This document shows, one piece after another, positions 37,411-46,495 of a stretch of 64,000 nucleotides of DNA. The stretch is from Hyphomonas atlantica corrig. Lineage in GTDB: Bacteria; Pseudomonadota; Alphaproteobacteria; Caulobacterales; Hyphomonadaceae. The stretch lies in contig NZ_AWFH01000034.1 of assembly GCF_000682715.1 (NCBI RefSeq), positions 186,001 to 250,000 on the forward strand. Direction: 5' to 3'. Position 1 is the first letter of the stretch. Each line of letters starts with the position of its first letter. The position numbers and the translations under genes are program-made. Below the pieces are notes generated by a model, which was not told where the DNA came from, did not search any database, and saw nothing but the letters and a program-made list of their open reading frames with translations.

Positions 37411-38400
37411 ATGGCTTGGACGAAAACCTATTCCGGCGACGAGCCTTTGCGGATCAACAAATGGTTGGCTCTGGAAGGCGTATGTTCTCGCCGGGAAGCG
37501 GACTCGCTGATTGAGCAGGGCCTGGTAAAGGTGGATGGCGAGCGTGCCGTGTCCGGGCAAAAGGTTGAGACGGGGCAAACCGTCTTCCTGGCGCAAAAGG
37601 CGTCACGCCGCCTTGATAATCAATTGTCCATCCTGTTCCACAAGCCGGTCGGCATCGTATCGGGTACGCCGGAAGGTGACGAGATTCCAGCGGTGCGCCT
37701 GCTGACGGCAGACAGCCTGTCGGGAAAAAGTCACGCCATTCCGGGGCGTTACAACAAGCTCGCTCCGCTTGGGCGGCTCGACAAGGATTCCCGCGGATTG
37801 CTTATCCTGTCAGAGGACGGCGTTCTGGCGAAGGCCGTGATCGGGCCGGAAAGCGAGTTGGACAAGGAATACCTGGTCAAGGTGAAGGGCGATGTGACGC
37901 CCGAAAAGCTGGACAGGCTGCGCCACGGATTGGAGCTGGATGGTCGTCAGTTGAAGCCAGCTATTGTTGAGCAGGTAAAGCCTAAGGAACTGAAATTCAT
38001 TCTTCGTGAAGGCCGCAATCGACAGATCCGGCGAATGTGCCAATTGGTGGAGCTACGGGTTGTGGACCTGATGCGGGTGCGCGTTGGGCCGCTTGAATTG
38101 GCGGGGCTGCCGGAAGGCAAATGGCGTCCGATCAGCAGCCGCGAACGCTCAGCTTTGCTGAATGGTGACGCGCCCCGTGCCCGCAAGCCGAGGCCAGACA
38201 AACCAGAGCGGTCGGAGCGGCCCGCGAGGGATGAGCGTCCCCAAGGCGCCGGCAAGCCGCCGCGGCGGGCTGGAGCCTCTGCGCCCCGGCGCGACAGCAA
38301 GCCCGGTGCGACAACGGGCGACAAGCGCGTATCTCCGCTGAAGGGAGAAAAGTTCAAGCGTACCAAGCTGAAACCGCGCAAGCGTACCCCCATCAAGTGA
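37411..38400 (+). CDS. 23S rRNA pseudouridine synthase (RluF-type)
   Basis: A 329-residue enzyme. The N-terminal S4 domain (RINKWLALEGVCSRREADSLIEQGLVKVDG, residues 13-42) is followed by the RsuA/RluE/RluF core with the catalytic Asp in PLGRLDKDSRGLLILSEDG near residue 130 and the KPVGIVSGT and RQIRRMC motifs. The C-terminal ~75 residues are a basic, low-complexity RNA-binding tail, as is common in RluF-like proteins. It overlaps the next gene by GTGA (start of the kinase gene). Confidence 0.9.
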   Translation: MAWTKTYSGDEPLRINKWLALEGVCSRREADSLIEQGLVKVDGERAVSGQKVETGQTVFLAQKASRRLDNQLSILFHKPVGIVSGTPEGDEIPAVRLLTADSLSGKSHAIPGRYNKLAPLGRLDKDSRGLLILSEDGVLAKAVIGPESELDKEYLVKVKGDVTPEKLDRLRHGLELDGRQLKPAIVEQVKPKELKFILREGRNRQIRRMCQLVELRVVDLMRVRVGPLELAGLPEGKWRPISSRERSALLNGDAPRARKPRPDKPERSERPARDERPQGAGKPPRRAGASAPRRDSKPGATTGDKRVSPLKGEKFKRTKLKPRKRTPIK

Positions 38401-38888
38401 GAGACCTGATCGTCATCATGGGGGTTGCCGGCAGTGGCAAATCCTCGATTGCCGAGGCGCTGTCCGCCGCGACCGGGTGGCCTTTCATGGAAGCGGACGA
38501 GTATCATTCAGCGGCAAACAAACAGAAGATGGCGTCGGGCACACCGCTAACCGATACTGACCGTGAAGACTGGGTGCGGGACATGTGCCGCGCATCAGCG
38601 GACATGCGCGCTGAACGTGTCGTTCTGGCTTGCTCTGCGCTGACTTCTTTTGTGCAGAATGGCTTGAAAGCCCAAAGCGGGCGGCGCTGCCGGTTCGTAT
38701 TGCTAGACGTTCCAAAGGAAGAGCTGGCACGGCGGATTTCGGCCCGCGCAGACCATTTCATGCCGGTCTCGCTGCTCGATAGCCAACTCGAAGCGCTGCA
38801 GCTGCCTGAAGATGTTCTGCGCGTGGATGGAACGGCGAGCCCCGAAGACTTGGTGGCGGCGATTCAGGAGCGTCTTGCGCAGGGATGA
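38397..38888 (+). CDS. Gluconokinase
   Basis: A 163-residue kinase of the GntK family. The P-loop is MGVAGSGKSSIAEAL (residues 8-22), followed by ADEYHSAANKQKMASGTPLTDTDREDW, the gluconate-binding signature, and VVLACSALTSF and ARADHFMPVSLLDSQLEAL, family-diagnostic. It phosphorylates D-gluconate to 6-phosphogluconate. The start GTG overlaps the stop of the upstream pseudouridine synthase (GTGA), so the two are translationally coupled. Confidence 0.93.
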   Translation: MRDLIVIMGVAGSGKSSIAEALSAATGWPFMEADEYHSAANKQKMASGTPLTDTDREDWVRDMCRASADMRAERVVLACSALTSFVQNGLKAQSGRRCRFVLLDVPKEELARRISARADHFMPVSLLDSQLEALQLPEDVLRVDGTASPEDLVAAIQERLAQG

Positions 38889-38936
38889 CCTTGCGGTACG
38901 GCTCGACGGGGCTGAGACGCTGGGTATCCTCCCATC

Positions 38937-40001
38937 ATGGACGGTACAGAAATCAGCAAGCCGAAACGGCCACGACTCGAATATCCTTACGGGCAGTCGC
39001 CGCCAGCGCCAGGTGAGGTGAAGGAAATAGCGCCCGGCCTTTTCTGGCTCGCCATGCCGCTGCACTTCTCTCTCAAATTCATCAATGTCTGGCTGGTTGA
39101 TGACGGCGACGGCTGGACCATTATCGACACCGGGATTCCCTATGACGAAACCCGCGATGTCTGGCGCAACCTGCTCGCTGACCGGGTAAGCGAGCAAAAG
39201 CCGCTGAAGCGCGTGATCGTGACCCATATGCATCCCGACCATATCGGCACAGCGGGGTGGCTCTGTCACAAATGGGGCGCTGAACTTTGGATGACGCGGC
39301 TGGAGTACACGACGTGCCGCATGCTGGTGTCTGATACTGGGCGTAGCGCCCCGAAGGCGGGGCTCGATTTCTACCTTCGTGCCGGTTGGAACAAGGCGCA
39401 ACTGGACCAGTACAAGGAAAAGTTCGGCGGCTTTGGGCGGGGCGTGATGCCTTTGCCGGATTCATTCCGTAGATTGGTCGATGGCGACACGTTCGAGATG
39501 GCGGGCGAGGTTTGGGAAGTTGTTACCGGCAGCGGTCACTCCCCTGAGCATGCGTGTCTCTACTCTCCCTCCTTGAATATCCTGATATCGGGTGACCAAT
39601 TGCTGCCCAGGATTTCGTCGAATGTCTCCGTGCATCCGACGGAGCCGGCTGCCAATCCGCTGCTGGACTGGTTGGAGAGTTGTGAGAAGCTGAAGCAGCA
39701 CCTGCCGGAAGATGTGCTGGTGCTGCCAGCGCACAATGAGCCATTCATTGGAGCGCACAAGCGGTTGCAGCATCTGATTGACGGTCACCATGTGGCACTT
39801 GAGCGGCTCATCCAGCGTCTTGGGCGGGGAGAGATGAAGGCGGTCGATTCCTTTACGACCCTGTTCGGGCGGGCAATTGCGGATGATGAGGTTGGCATGG
39901 CGACGGGCGAAGCGCTGGCGCACCTGAATTACCTGATCTATCGTGGAGACGTCTCCGTCGCGCGCAATGAGACCGGTATTGACCTTTACAGCCTAAACTA
40001 G
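38937..40001 (+). CDS. Metallo-beta-lactamase-fold hydrolase
   Basis: A 354-residue MBL-fold protein. The zinc-binding signature is VIVTHMHPDHIGTAGWL near residue 97, followed by GSGHSPEHACLY (third His) and ISGDQLLPRISSNVSV with the bridging Asp, and VLPAHNEPFIG. The N-terminal FINVWLVDDGDGWTIIDTG is the conserved first strand. It resembles RNase Z/glyoxalase II relatives but the substrate is not predictable. It starts 48 bases after the gluconokinase stop. Confidence 0.85.
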   Translation: MDGTEISKPKRPRLEYPYGQSPPAPGEVKEIAPGLFWLAMPLHFSLKFINVWLVDDGDGWTIIDTGIPYDETRDVWRNLLADRVSEQKPLKRVIVTHMHPDHIGTAGWLCHKWGAELWMTRLEYTTCRMLVSDTGRSAPKAGLDFYLRAGWNKAQLDQYKEKFGGFGRGVMPLPDSFRRLVDGDTFEMAGEVWEVVTGSGHSPEHACLYSPSLNILISGDQLLPRISSNVSVHPTEPAANPLLDWLESCEKLKQHLPEDVLVLPAHNEPFIGAHKRLQHLIDGHHVALERLIQRLGRGEMKAVDSFTTLFGRAIADDEVGMATGEALAHLNYLIYRGDVSVARNETGIDLYSLN

Positions 40002-40107
40002 CCGTTCCCCCAGCTTTTGCAGCGCCGGGCATGTTTTCGCCTTCGCATTTGCACAGTCTTTCGTCTAAACAGTTTTGGACGTCACGAAGGCGATGCAAGA
40101 GGGATAC

Positions 40108-40962
40108 ATGGCAACAGACGGTAACACCGCAGAGCAGGACGAAACCGTCGAGTCGCCAAGTCTCGGTGCCAAGTTGAAGCAAGAGCTTCGCGAATGGGCG
40201 TCGACACTCGCCGTGTTCGTGCCCGTGTTCCTGTTGTTTTCTGGCCTGGCTTATGAACAGCGCGTGATTCCGTCGGAAAGCATGGTGCCGACACTGCAGG
40301 TTACGGACCGGGTAGCCGTGGCGAAATTCGCCTACGGATACGACCGTTACTCTCTGCCGTTCTCCATGGGGCGCTATATTCCGCTGCCAGAAGGGCGAAT
40401 TTTCGCCAGCACGCCGACGCGGGGTGATGTGGTTGTTTTTGAGCACCCTCACACTGGCCGTGTGATGATCAAGCGACTGATCGGCTTGCCGGGCGACCAG
40501 GTGCAGCTGATCGGTGAGCAATTGTTCCTGAATGGGGAACCGGTCGAAACTGAATATTTGCGGACGGTTCGGTTCGTACCGCACAATGATGTCGCGATTG
40601 GTACATCGCACGAATGGCGCGAGACAATTGGCGACAAGAGCTGGATCACCCATCGACAGGAAAAAGGCGGACGCGGCGACAATACGGATCTCTTCATCGT
40701 TCCAGAAGGTCATGTCTTCATGATGGGCGACAATCGGGACAATTCGCTCGACAGCCGCTTTCCGAGTGGTCATTGCCCGGCGATTGATGGTGTTATCGAC
40801 CAGGCTGGCTGTCAGCCGCGCGTGCCGGCAAATCTCGCATCCATCGGCTTTGTCCCCATGGATCATCTTATCGGACGGGCCGAAACGGTTCTCGTCAGCT
40901 TCCATAAGTGCAAGCTTCAGGACGAGGAACCATGCCGCAAACGGGTGTGGAAAGGCCTTTGA
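40108..40962 (+). CDS. lepB: Signal peptidase I
   Basis: A 284-residue membrane-anchored serine peptidase that cleaves Sec signal peptides. One N-terminal membrane helix (STLAVFVPVFLLFSGLAY, residues about 32-49) leads to the catalytic Ser in IPSESMVPTLQV and the catalytic Lys in GRVMIKRLIGLPGD. Box E is MGDNRDNSLDSR. I chose the ATG at 40108, which has GAGGG upstream; a TTG at 40075 and an ATG at 40093 are in frame. It has an insertion between the boxes, as is usual in alphaproteobacterial LepB. Confidence 0.93.
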   Translation: MATDGNTAEQDETVESPSLGAKLKQELREWASTLAVFVPVFLLFSGLAYEQRVIPSESMVPTLQVTDRVAVAKFAYGYDRYSLPFSMGRYIPLPEGRIFASTPTRGDVVVFEHPHTGRVMIKRLIGLPGDQVQLIGEQLFLNGEPVETEYLRTVRFVPHNDVAIGTSHEWRETIGDKSWITHRQEKGGRGDNTDLFIVPEGHVFMMGDNRDNSLDSRFPSGHCPAIDGVIDQAGCQPRVPANLASIGFVPMDHLIGRAETVLVSFHKCKLQDEEPCRKRVWKGL

Positions 40963-41090
40963 TCCTGGCGATCAGACTGCCCCTTATCGCTGCTTGAGCG
41001 GAAACGTATCTTGCCGCATGGGGGCAACCCCGTTAGGGCAAATTGTAACAAGTGGTCACGGGGCCCGCAGAAAAACGAGTATTTACCTGT

Positions 41091-41693
41091 ATGGCGATGC
41101 CAGACACGACATCGACAGACCGGAAGCGCGGTCCGATCATCATATCGCGTCACGGGCGGCCCGCGCTGGACCGAACGGCGGGACCGCGCCTGAACTGGAA
41201 GCAGTATCGTGACTGGTGGGAGCGATATGAAATCGGCCCATTGGCAGAAGACCAGTCCCCGCCGCAGAAGCTGGTTGAGGCGGTCGCGGATGCCAACATC
41301 GTGTTTGCATCGGCGCGTTTGAGAGCGCAGCAGACTGCTGCGCATGCCGCGCCTCACATGCAGGCCCTGTTCGATCCGGTATTCAACGAGGCGCCGTTGC
41401 CGCCACCATTGCTACCCGGCGTTCGGTACCTGCCGAAAACATGGAATATCCTCGCGCGCGCAGCTTGGCTGAATGGTCACGCGCTTGATGGGGAGAGCGT
41501 GAAGCAGGCGCGCCAGCGGGCCGCATCCGCGGCGTCAAAACTTGATGAGGCCTCAAGTGAAGGCAAGGTATATCTGGCCGCTCATGGATGGTTCAATCGC
41601 ATGCTGCGCCCGGAAATGAAGAAGCTGGGGTGGAAATGCACCTATGATGGCGGCGATGCCTATTGGAGTTTCCGCGTCTATGAATACCGGTGA
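41091..41693 (+). CDS. Histidine phosphatase (phosphoglycerate mutase-like) domain protein
   Basis: A 200-residue protein of the histidine phosphatase superfamily. The RHG motif (IIISRHGRPALD) near residue 19 carries the phospho-accepting His, FASARLRAQQTAAHA is the second signature, and the distal His lies in VYLAAHGWFNRML. The substrate is unknown. Starts at 41091 or 41097 are both possible; I used the first. It lies 78 bases upstream of xseB. Confidence 0.78.
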   Translation: MAMPDTTSTDRKRGPIIISRHGRPALDRTAGPRLNWKQYRDWWERYEIGPLAEDQSPPQKLVEAVADANIVFASARLRAQQTAAHAAPHMQALFDPVFNEAPLPPPLLPGVRYLPKTWNILARAAWLNGHALDGESVKQARQRAASAASKLDEASSEGKVYLAAHGWFNRMLRPEMKKLGWKCTYDGGDAYWSFRVYEYR

Positions 41694-41771
41694 TCTGGTT
41701 CGGAAACGGTTGTAGACCTCAGGTCACCGCTCTAGTGTCACGAGAATTACAAGAAAAGATGAGGCCGACGA

Positions 41772-42017
41772 ATGGCTGATGCGACGCAAAAACCTGTCGA
41801 TAAATTGACCTTCGAGGAAGCTCTTGCAGAGCTTGAGGTGATCGTGCGCCAATTGGAGGCGGGCGAGGTCGAGCTGGAAAAATCCATAGCGATCTATGAA
41901 CGTGGCGCCGCGCTGAAGGCACATTGCGAATCTCGTCTGAAATCAGCTGAGTTGAAAGTCGAGCAGATCGTGCAAGGGGCCAATGGGCCGACCACAGAAC
42001 CTGCCAGTTTTGATTAG
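41772..42017 (+). CDS. xseB: Exodeoxyribonuclease VII small subunit
   Basis: An 81-residue helical protein that with XseA forms exonuclease VII for single-strand DNA. FEEALAELEVIVRQLEAGEVELEKSIAIYERGAAL is the family signature, and the length is typical. It is followed after 12 bases by ispA and then dxs, the classic xseB-ispA-dxs arrangement. Confidence 0.95.
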   Translation: MADATQKPVDKLTFEEALAELEVIVRQLEAGEVELEKSIAIYERGAALKAHCESRLKSAELKVEQIVQGANGPTTEPASFD

Positions 42018-42029
42018 AGGGGCGTCGCT

Positions 42030-42926
42030 ATGGGCGAAGCCCAGGACTTTGAACAGCGCCTGAAAGAGGTGGCCGATCGGGTCACGGTGGCGCTGGACCA
42101 GCTGATACCTCCCGCAGGCGGGCCCGAAGCAGATTTGATGCGGGCCATGCGCCACGCTGCGCTCGCCAATGGGAAGCGGATGCGTCCGTTTTTCCTGCTG
42201 GAGACAGGAGCCATGTTTGACGCGCCGGAGAAGACGCTGCTGAGGGCGGCCGCGGCGCTGGAATGCGTGCATTGTTACTCCCTCGTCCATGATGATTTGC
42301 CCTGCATGGATGATGACGATTTTCGGCGTGGCCAACCAACGGTACACAAGGCGTTTGATGAGGCCACGGCGGTCCTGGCTGGGGATGCGTTGCTCACCCT
42401 TGCTTTCAAGATCCTTGCTTCCTCAGAAACGCATGATGATGCGTCTGTGCGCGCATTGCTGATTGAACGACTGGCGGATGCGTCCGGCGCGCGCGGCATG
42501 GTGGGCGGCCAGATGATTGATATGCTGGAATCAGACAGTCCGCGGGACCTGAATACGATCACACGCATGCAGCGCCTGAAAACCGGCGCGCTGATCTCCT
42601 ATGCGACAGAGGCCGCAGCCATCATCGGTCGCGCGAGAGAGGCTGAGCGCAACGCGCTGGCGGGCTTCTCCAATGACCTTGGACTGGCTTACCAGATTGC
42701 CGATGACCTACTCGATGCTACAGGTGATGAGGACGCGGTTGGCAAACCGTTGCGGACTGACGATGCCGCGGGAAAAGCCAATTTTGTTACCCTTTTGGGG
42801 ATAGACGGCGCCCGCGAACGCGTGAGTATTTTGGCTGCACAAGCGAAGGAACACCTCGCAATTTTTCGCGAAAAAGCCCATATACTGCTGCAATCGGTCG
42901 ATTTTGTGCTCGATAGAACACATTAA
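42030..42926 (+). CDS. ispA: Farnesyl diphosphate synthase (geranyltranstransferase)
   Basis: A 298-residue prenyltransferase that makes farnesyl diphosphate from isopentenyl and dimethylallyl or geranyl diphosphate. The first aspartate-rich motif is DDLPCMDDDDFRRG (near residue 90) and the second is QIADDLLDATGD (near residue 225). The GGKRMRPFF-type chain-end segment appears as LANGKRMRPFFLLETGA. It sits between xseB and dxs, an operon that supplies isoprenoid precursors for quinones and hopanoids. Confidence 0.95.
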   Translation: MGEAQDFEQRLKEVADRVTVALDQLIPPAGGPEADLMRAMRHAALANGKRMRPFFLLETGAMFDAPEKTLLRAAAALECVHCYSLVHDDLPCMDDDDFRRGQPTVHKAFDEATAVLAGDALLTLAFKILASSETHDDASVRALLIERLADASGARGMVGGQMIDMLESDSPRDLNTITRMQRLKTGALISYATEAAAIIGRAREAERNALAGFSNDLGLAYQIADDLLDATGDEDAVGKPLRTDDAAGKANFVTLLGIDGARERVSILAAQAKEHLAIFREKAHILLQSVDFVLDRTH

Positions 42927-42966
42927 GATCAGGTCTGACCGTTAAAAAGAACCGAGCTAATTTGTA

Positions 42967-44889
42967 ATGACCGATGCCCGACCCAACCGTTTGCTGGATG
43001 CAATCAACTCACCAGACGACCTGAAAGACAGGTCGCGCGGGGAATTGAAGCAGATTGCTGATGAGTTGCGCGATGAGGTGATCGATGTCGTTTCAGTGAC
43101 GGGTGGTCATCTGGGATCAGGTCTCGGGGTCGTTGAGCTGACACTGGCGATCCATTCGGTTTTTGACACGCCAGACGACAAACTGATCTTTGATGTTGGG
43201 CATCAATGCTATCCCCACAAGATCCTGACCGGGCGCCGCGATCAGATGCGTACTCTGCGCCAGCCTGGTGGACTATCTGGCTTCACCAAGCGCGCCGAAA
43301 GTGAATACGACCCGTTTGGTGCGGCGCATGCCTCCACATCGATTTCTGCGGGGCATGGGTTTGCGAAAGCGCGCGACATACAGGGCGCCGATACGCACGT
43401 CGTGTGCGTTATCGGGGATGGGTCGATGTCAGCTGGCATGGCGTATGAGGCCATGAACAATGCCGGGGCCGACAGGTCGCGGCTAATCGTTATTCTGAAC
43501 GACAATGACATGTCGATTGCGCCGCCAGTTGGCGCGATGAGCAATTATCTGTCGAAACTGGTATCTTCGCGCCCCTATCGGGGGCTACGCCGGATCGCGA
43601 AGAAAGTGGTTTCGCCCATGGGGCTGGAGAGCCCGGCACGGCGCGCAGAAGAGTATCTGCGTGGCTTCGCGATGGGCGGAACGCTGTTTGAGGAGCTTGG
43701 CTTTTATTATGTCGGGCCGATTGATGGGCACGACCTCGACACGTTGATCCCGGTGCTTGAGAACGTGAAAGCCATGCGCGACGGACCGATCCTGATCCAT
43801 GCGGTGACGCAGAAGGGCAAGGGATATGCTCCGGCTGAAAACTCCGCCGACAAGTATCACGGCGTATCGAAATTTTCGGTGGTCACGGGCGAACAGTCCA
43901 AGCCGAAGCCGAAGGCGCCCAACTATCAGAAAGTGTTTGGCCAGACGCTGACGAAGCTTGCGGAGACGGATGAGAAGATCTGTGCCATTACGGCGGCGAT
44001 GCCATCTGGTACGTCTACGGATATTTTTGCAAAGCGCTTCCCTGATCGCCACTTCGATGTGGGCATTGCCGAGCAACACGCGGTAACGTTTGCCGCTGGC
44101 CTTGCAGCTGATGGCCTTAAGCCGTTCGCAGCGATTTACTCCACCTTCCTGCAGCGAGGATACGATCAGGTCGTTCATGATGTGGCGATCCAGAAACTGC
44201 CCGTTCGCTTTGCGATTGACCGCGCCGGCCTCGTCGGAGCGGATGGCGCGACGCACGCTGGCAGTTTTGATATTGGATATCTCGGCGCGTTGCCGGGAAT
44301 GATCTGCATGGCGGCCGCTGATGAGGCCGAACTTGCTCGGATGGTTGTCACGTCCGCGCAGATCGATGATGCCCCGTCAGCCTTTCGGTATCCACGCGGT
44401 GAAGGCACCGGCGTTGACGTGCCTGAGACCCCAATGCCACTCGAAATCGGGAAAGGACGCATCGTTCGCGAAGGCACCACAATTGCCATCCTTTCCTACG
44501 GTACACGTCTGGCAGAAGCGGAGAAGGCGGCAGAAATGCTCGCCGCTCAAGGTCTTTCAGCGACGGTTGCGGACGCGCGCTTCGCCAAGCCATTGGACGC
44601 TGATCTTGTCGAGCGGCTAGCAAAGGAGCACGAGGTTCTGATCACGGTCGAAGAAGGCGCCACGGGTGGCTTTGGCAGCTTCGTTCTGGAGCACCTCGCC
44701 CGTGTCGGAGCGCTCGATACGGGGCTCAAGATTCGCCCGATGACGTTGCCGGATACATTCCAGGACCAGGAAGGCCCCTATCAGATGTATGAGACGGCTG
44801 GACTGAATGCGCGCCACATCGCGGCAAAAGCGATTGAAGCATTGGGCCGGGGCGACATTGCTGAAATCAACCGGCTCGCCAGCGCCTGA
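42967..44889 (+). CDS. dxs: 1-deoxy-D-xylulose-5-phosphate synthase
   Basis: A 640-residue thiamine-diphosphate enzyme that makes DXP from pyruvate and glyceraldehyde-3-phosphate, first step of the MEP isoprenoid pathway. TPP-binding [18 protein letters not shown] near residue 155, the N-terminal [17 protein letters not shown] and the pyrimidine-domain [36 protein letters not shown] all fit. It follows ispA by 40 bases. Length is standard. Confidence 0.97.
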   Translation: MTDARPNRLLDAINSPDDLKDRSRGELKQIADELRDEVIDVVSVTGGHLGSGLGVVELTLAIHSVFDTPDDKLIFDVGHQCYPHKILTGRRDQMRTLRQPGGLSGFTKRAESEYDPFGAAHASTSISAGHGFAKARDIQGADTHVVCVIGDGSMSAGMAYEAMNNAGADRSRLIVILNDNDMSIAPPVGAMSNYLSKLVSSRPYRGLRRIAKKVVSPMGLESPARRAEEYLRGFAMGGTLFEELGFYYVGPIDGHDLDTLIPVLENVKAMRDGPILIHAVTQKGKGYAPAENSADKYHGVSKFSVVTGEQSKPKPKAPNYQKVFGQTLTKLAETDEKICAITAAMPSGTSTDIFAKRFPDRHFDVGIAEQHAVTFAAGLAADGLKPFAAIYSTFLQRGYDQVVHDVAIQKLPVRFAIDRAGLVGADGATHAGSFDIGYLGALPGMICMAAADEAELARMVVTSAQIDDAPSAFRYPRGEGTGVDVPETPMPLEIGKGRIVREGTTIAILSYGTRLAEAEKAAEMLAAQGLSATVADARFAKPLDADLVERLAKEHEVLITVEEGATGGFGSFVLEHLARVGALDTGLKIRPMTLPDTFQDQEGPYQMYETAGLNARHIAAKAIEALGRGDIAEINRLASA

Positions 44890-44944
44890 TACCTGTCTGA
44901 AAAGCAATTTGCGGCGTGTGCCGAACCGGTCTTATGTGCCGGGC

Positions 44945-45556
44945 ATGAGACGCTATCCCATTTACATATCGCTGGCCGCCGCAGCGCTGCTCGCTGCGTG
45001 TGCAACTGCCCCGGAAGCCGCTGATACCGGGCCACCGCCAGAGGCCGTTATTGCCGAGGCGCTATCCGAAACGAATCCCTTTGAGGCCGAAGCGCTTCTC
45101 TCTGATCTGTTGGCGCGCAGCTCGCTGACTACCGAACAGCGCGTGCAGGCCCTCTATCATCGTGGAAGCCTTCGCCGTCAGGATGCAGATGACCGGGAAG
45201 GCGCGGTTGAGGATTTCGAGGCCTTGCTGGCGCTCGCGCCCGATCACTCGTTGGCGCCCAATGCACAGACCGAGTTGGATTATGTCCGCACCGATATCGA
45301 GGAGATCAAGGCGTCTATGAACCGCTTCCTCAATTTGCCGGATTGGTTCGATGGAACGTGGACGCTCGGCCAGCACGAGCAAGCGGTGACGCGTTATCGC
45401 ACTTCCGGACTGGCCCCGACACCCGAACAGGTTCAGACCCTGATCCAGGCTGGCTATATCTGCGAAGCAGACAGTCAGGAAGCGCGCCTTCATGATTTTG
45501 GTGAAGACCGTGATGATCTTGCTGGTATGGAATGGTGCGATGCACCGACCAGCTGA
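44945..45556 (+). CDS. TPR-like lipoprotein, first of a tandem pair
   Basis: A 203-residue protein with a lipoprotein signal (MRRYPIYISLAAAALLAAC, Cys19). The mature part is helical, with tetratricopeptide-like repeats such as EQRVQALYHRGSLRRQDADDREGAVEDFEALLALAPDH. It ends with a Cys-containing tail (AGYICEAD...WCDAPTS). The neighbour at 45651 has the same layout and shared words, including GAVEDFE and GYxCE. I used the ATG at 44945; the frame is open upstream into dxs. The function is unknown. Confidence 0.78.
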   Translation: MRRYPIYISLAAAALLAACATAPEAADTGPPPEAVIAEALSETNPFEAEALLSDLLARSSLTTEQRVQALYHRGSLRRQDADDREGAVEDFEALLALAPDHSLAPNAQTELDYVRTDIEEIKASMNRFLNLPDWFDGTWTLGQHEQAVTRYRTSGLAPTPEQVQTLIQAGYICEADSQEARLHDFGEDRDDLAGMEWCDAPTS

Positions 45557-45650
45557 AAGGTCACACAAAATCCACAATACCGCCCTGTGCCTGATCGTCT
45601 TCTACGACTAGGACTGTAAGCAGTCGTTTTTTGTCCCGTTGGAGATACTC

Positions 45651-46295
45651 ATGATTCGATCCGGTCTTTTCCTTGCTGCCTCTGCGCTTGTGCTCGCGGC
45701 ATGTTCCAGCGCGCCTGCCGCCACCGAAAGGGCGACAACGCCTGTGGTGCAACCCGCGTCTGGCTTCGCAATGGCCATGACCACGGTAGAGGGGCTGAAA
45801 GAAGCCGGTAACACGCAGACGGCAATTGATCGCCTGACCCAGTTGACCGGTGATCCAGACCTGTCCCGCGATCAACTCGCTAAGACCCTTTTGCGCCGTG
45901 GTGAACTGCGCATGAGCCCGGAAGGCTATGACGTCATGGGCGCGGTTGAGGATTTCGAAGAGATCGTCAACACGCTGGACGATACTACGTCCTATGCCGA
46001 AGCCCAGACATTGCTTGGCTCCGCGCAAGGCGCTGAAGCAGCGCTGATCGAACAGCTCAATCTGCCGGAAACGACCCGGCAGGAGAAGTTCGACATTCTG
46101 ATGCGTCTCGGACGTCATGAGGATGCGATTGATCTGATGATTGCGAGCGATCTGACGCCCGATAACCAAACCCTGATTGCCATGTTTCAGATTGGGTACC
46201 TGTGCGAAGGCGACGAATTGACCGGTCGTGGCTACGACGCCGTCGAGCCAGACGGCACGGCGCATACGCTGCGGTTCTGCGACTTCGGCAAATAA
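45651..46295 (+). CDS. TPR-like lipoprotein, second of a tandem pair
   Basis: A 214-residue lipoprotein (MIRSGLFLAASALVLAAC, Cys18) with the same layout as its upstream neighbour. Helical repeats include LAKTLLRRGELRMSPEGYDVMGAVEDFEEIVNTL, and a C-terminal Cys pair in GYLCEGDELTG and RFCDFGK matches the tail of the first copy. Tandem duplication is likely. GGAG ten bases upstream of the ATG at 45651 decides the start. The function is unknown; a scaffold or envelope-complex role is only a guess. Confidence 0.78.
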   Translation: MIRSGLFLAASALVLAACSSAPAATERATTPVVQPASGFAMAMTTVEGLKEAGNTQTAIDRLTQLTGDPDLSRDQLAKTLLRRGELRMSPEGYDVMGAVEDFEEIVNTLDDTTSYAEAQTLLGSAQGAEAALIEQLNLPETTRQEKFDILMRLGRHEDAIDLMIASDLTPDNQTLIAMFQIGYLCEGDELTGRGYDAVEPDGTAHTLRFCDFGK

Positions 46296-46320
46296 AACAA
46301 GCTAAAACAATGTTCTTTTT

Positions 46321-46373
46321 GTCGCCGTTTGTGTGCGATCTCTTCGTGAAGAGATGTGGGTGCAAGCGGCGAC
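46321..46373. other. Long imperfect hairpin in the intergenic region
   Basis: Outer arms GTCGCCG / CGGCGAC (7 bp) and inner arms ATCTCTTC / GAAGAGAT (8 bp) with a two-base GT loop are joined by partly wobble-paired strands. The arms stack into one ~25-bp stem. It lies between the lipoprotein stop (46295) and the acyl-CoA synthetase start (46496). It is not followed by a T-run on either strand, so it is not a simple terminator. An RNA leader structure or a protein site is possible. Confidence 0.6.
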
Positions 46374-46495
46374 ATTGCTTCAGCATCGTAGCGGACTGTT
46401 GCTCGCGAAAAATTGTCGGCTGAACGCTCAGTTTTTCCTTCAATAGTCGGGTCTGGCGTGATTGTGTGGACAAAACACACATTCAGAGGAAACCC

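Noticed and set aside
46461-46480. A small GTGTG / CACAC hairpin near the acyl-CoA synthetase start
   Set aside because: Only five base pairs with a short loop, likely by chance.
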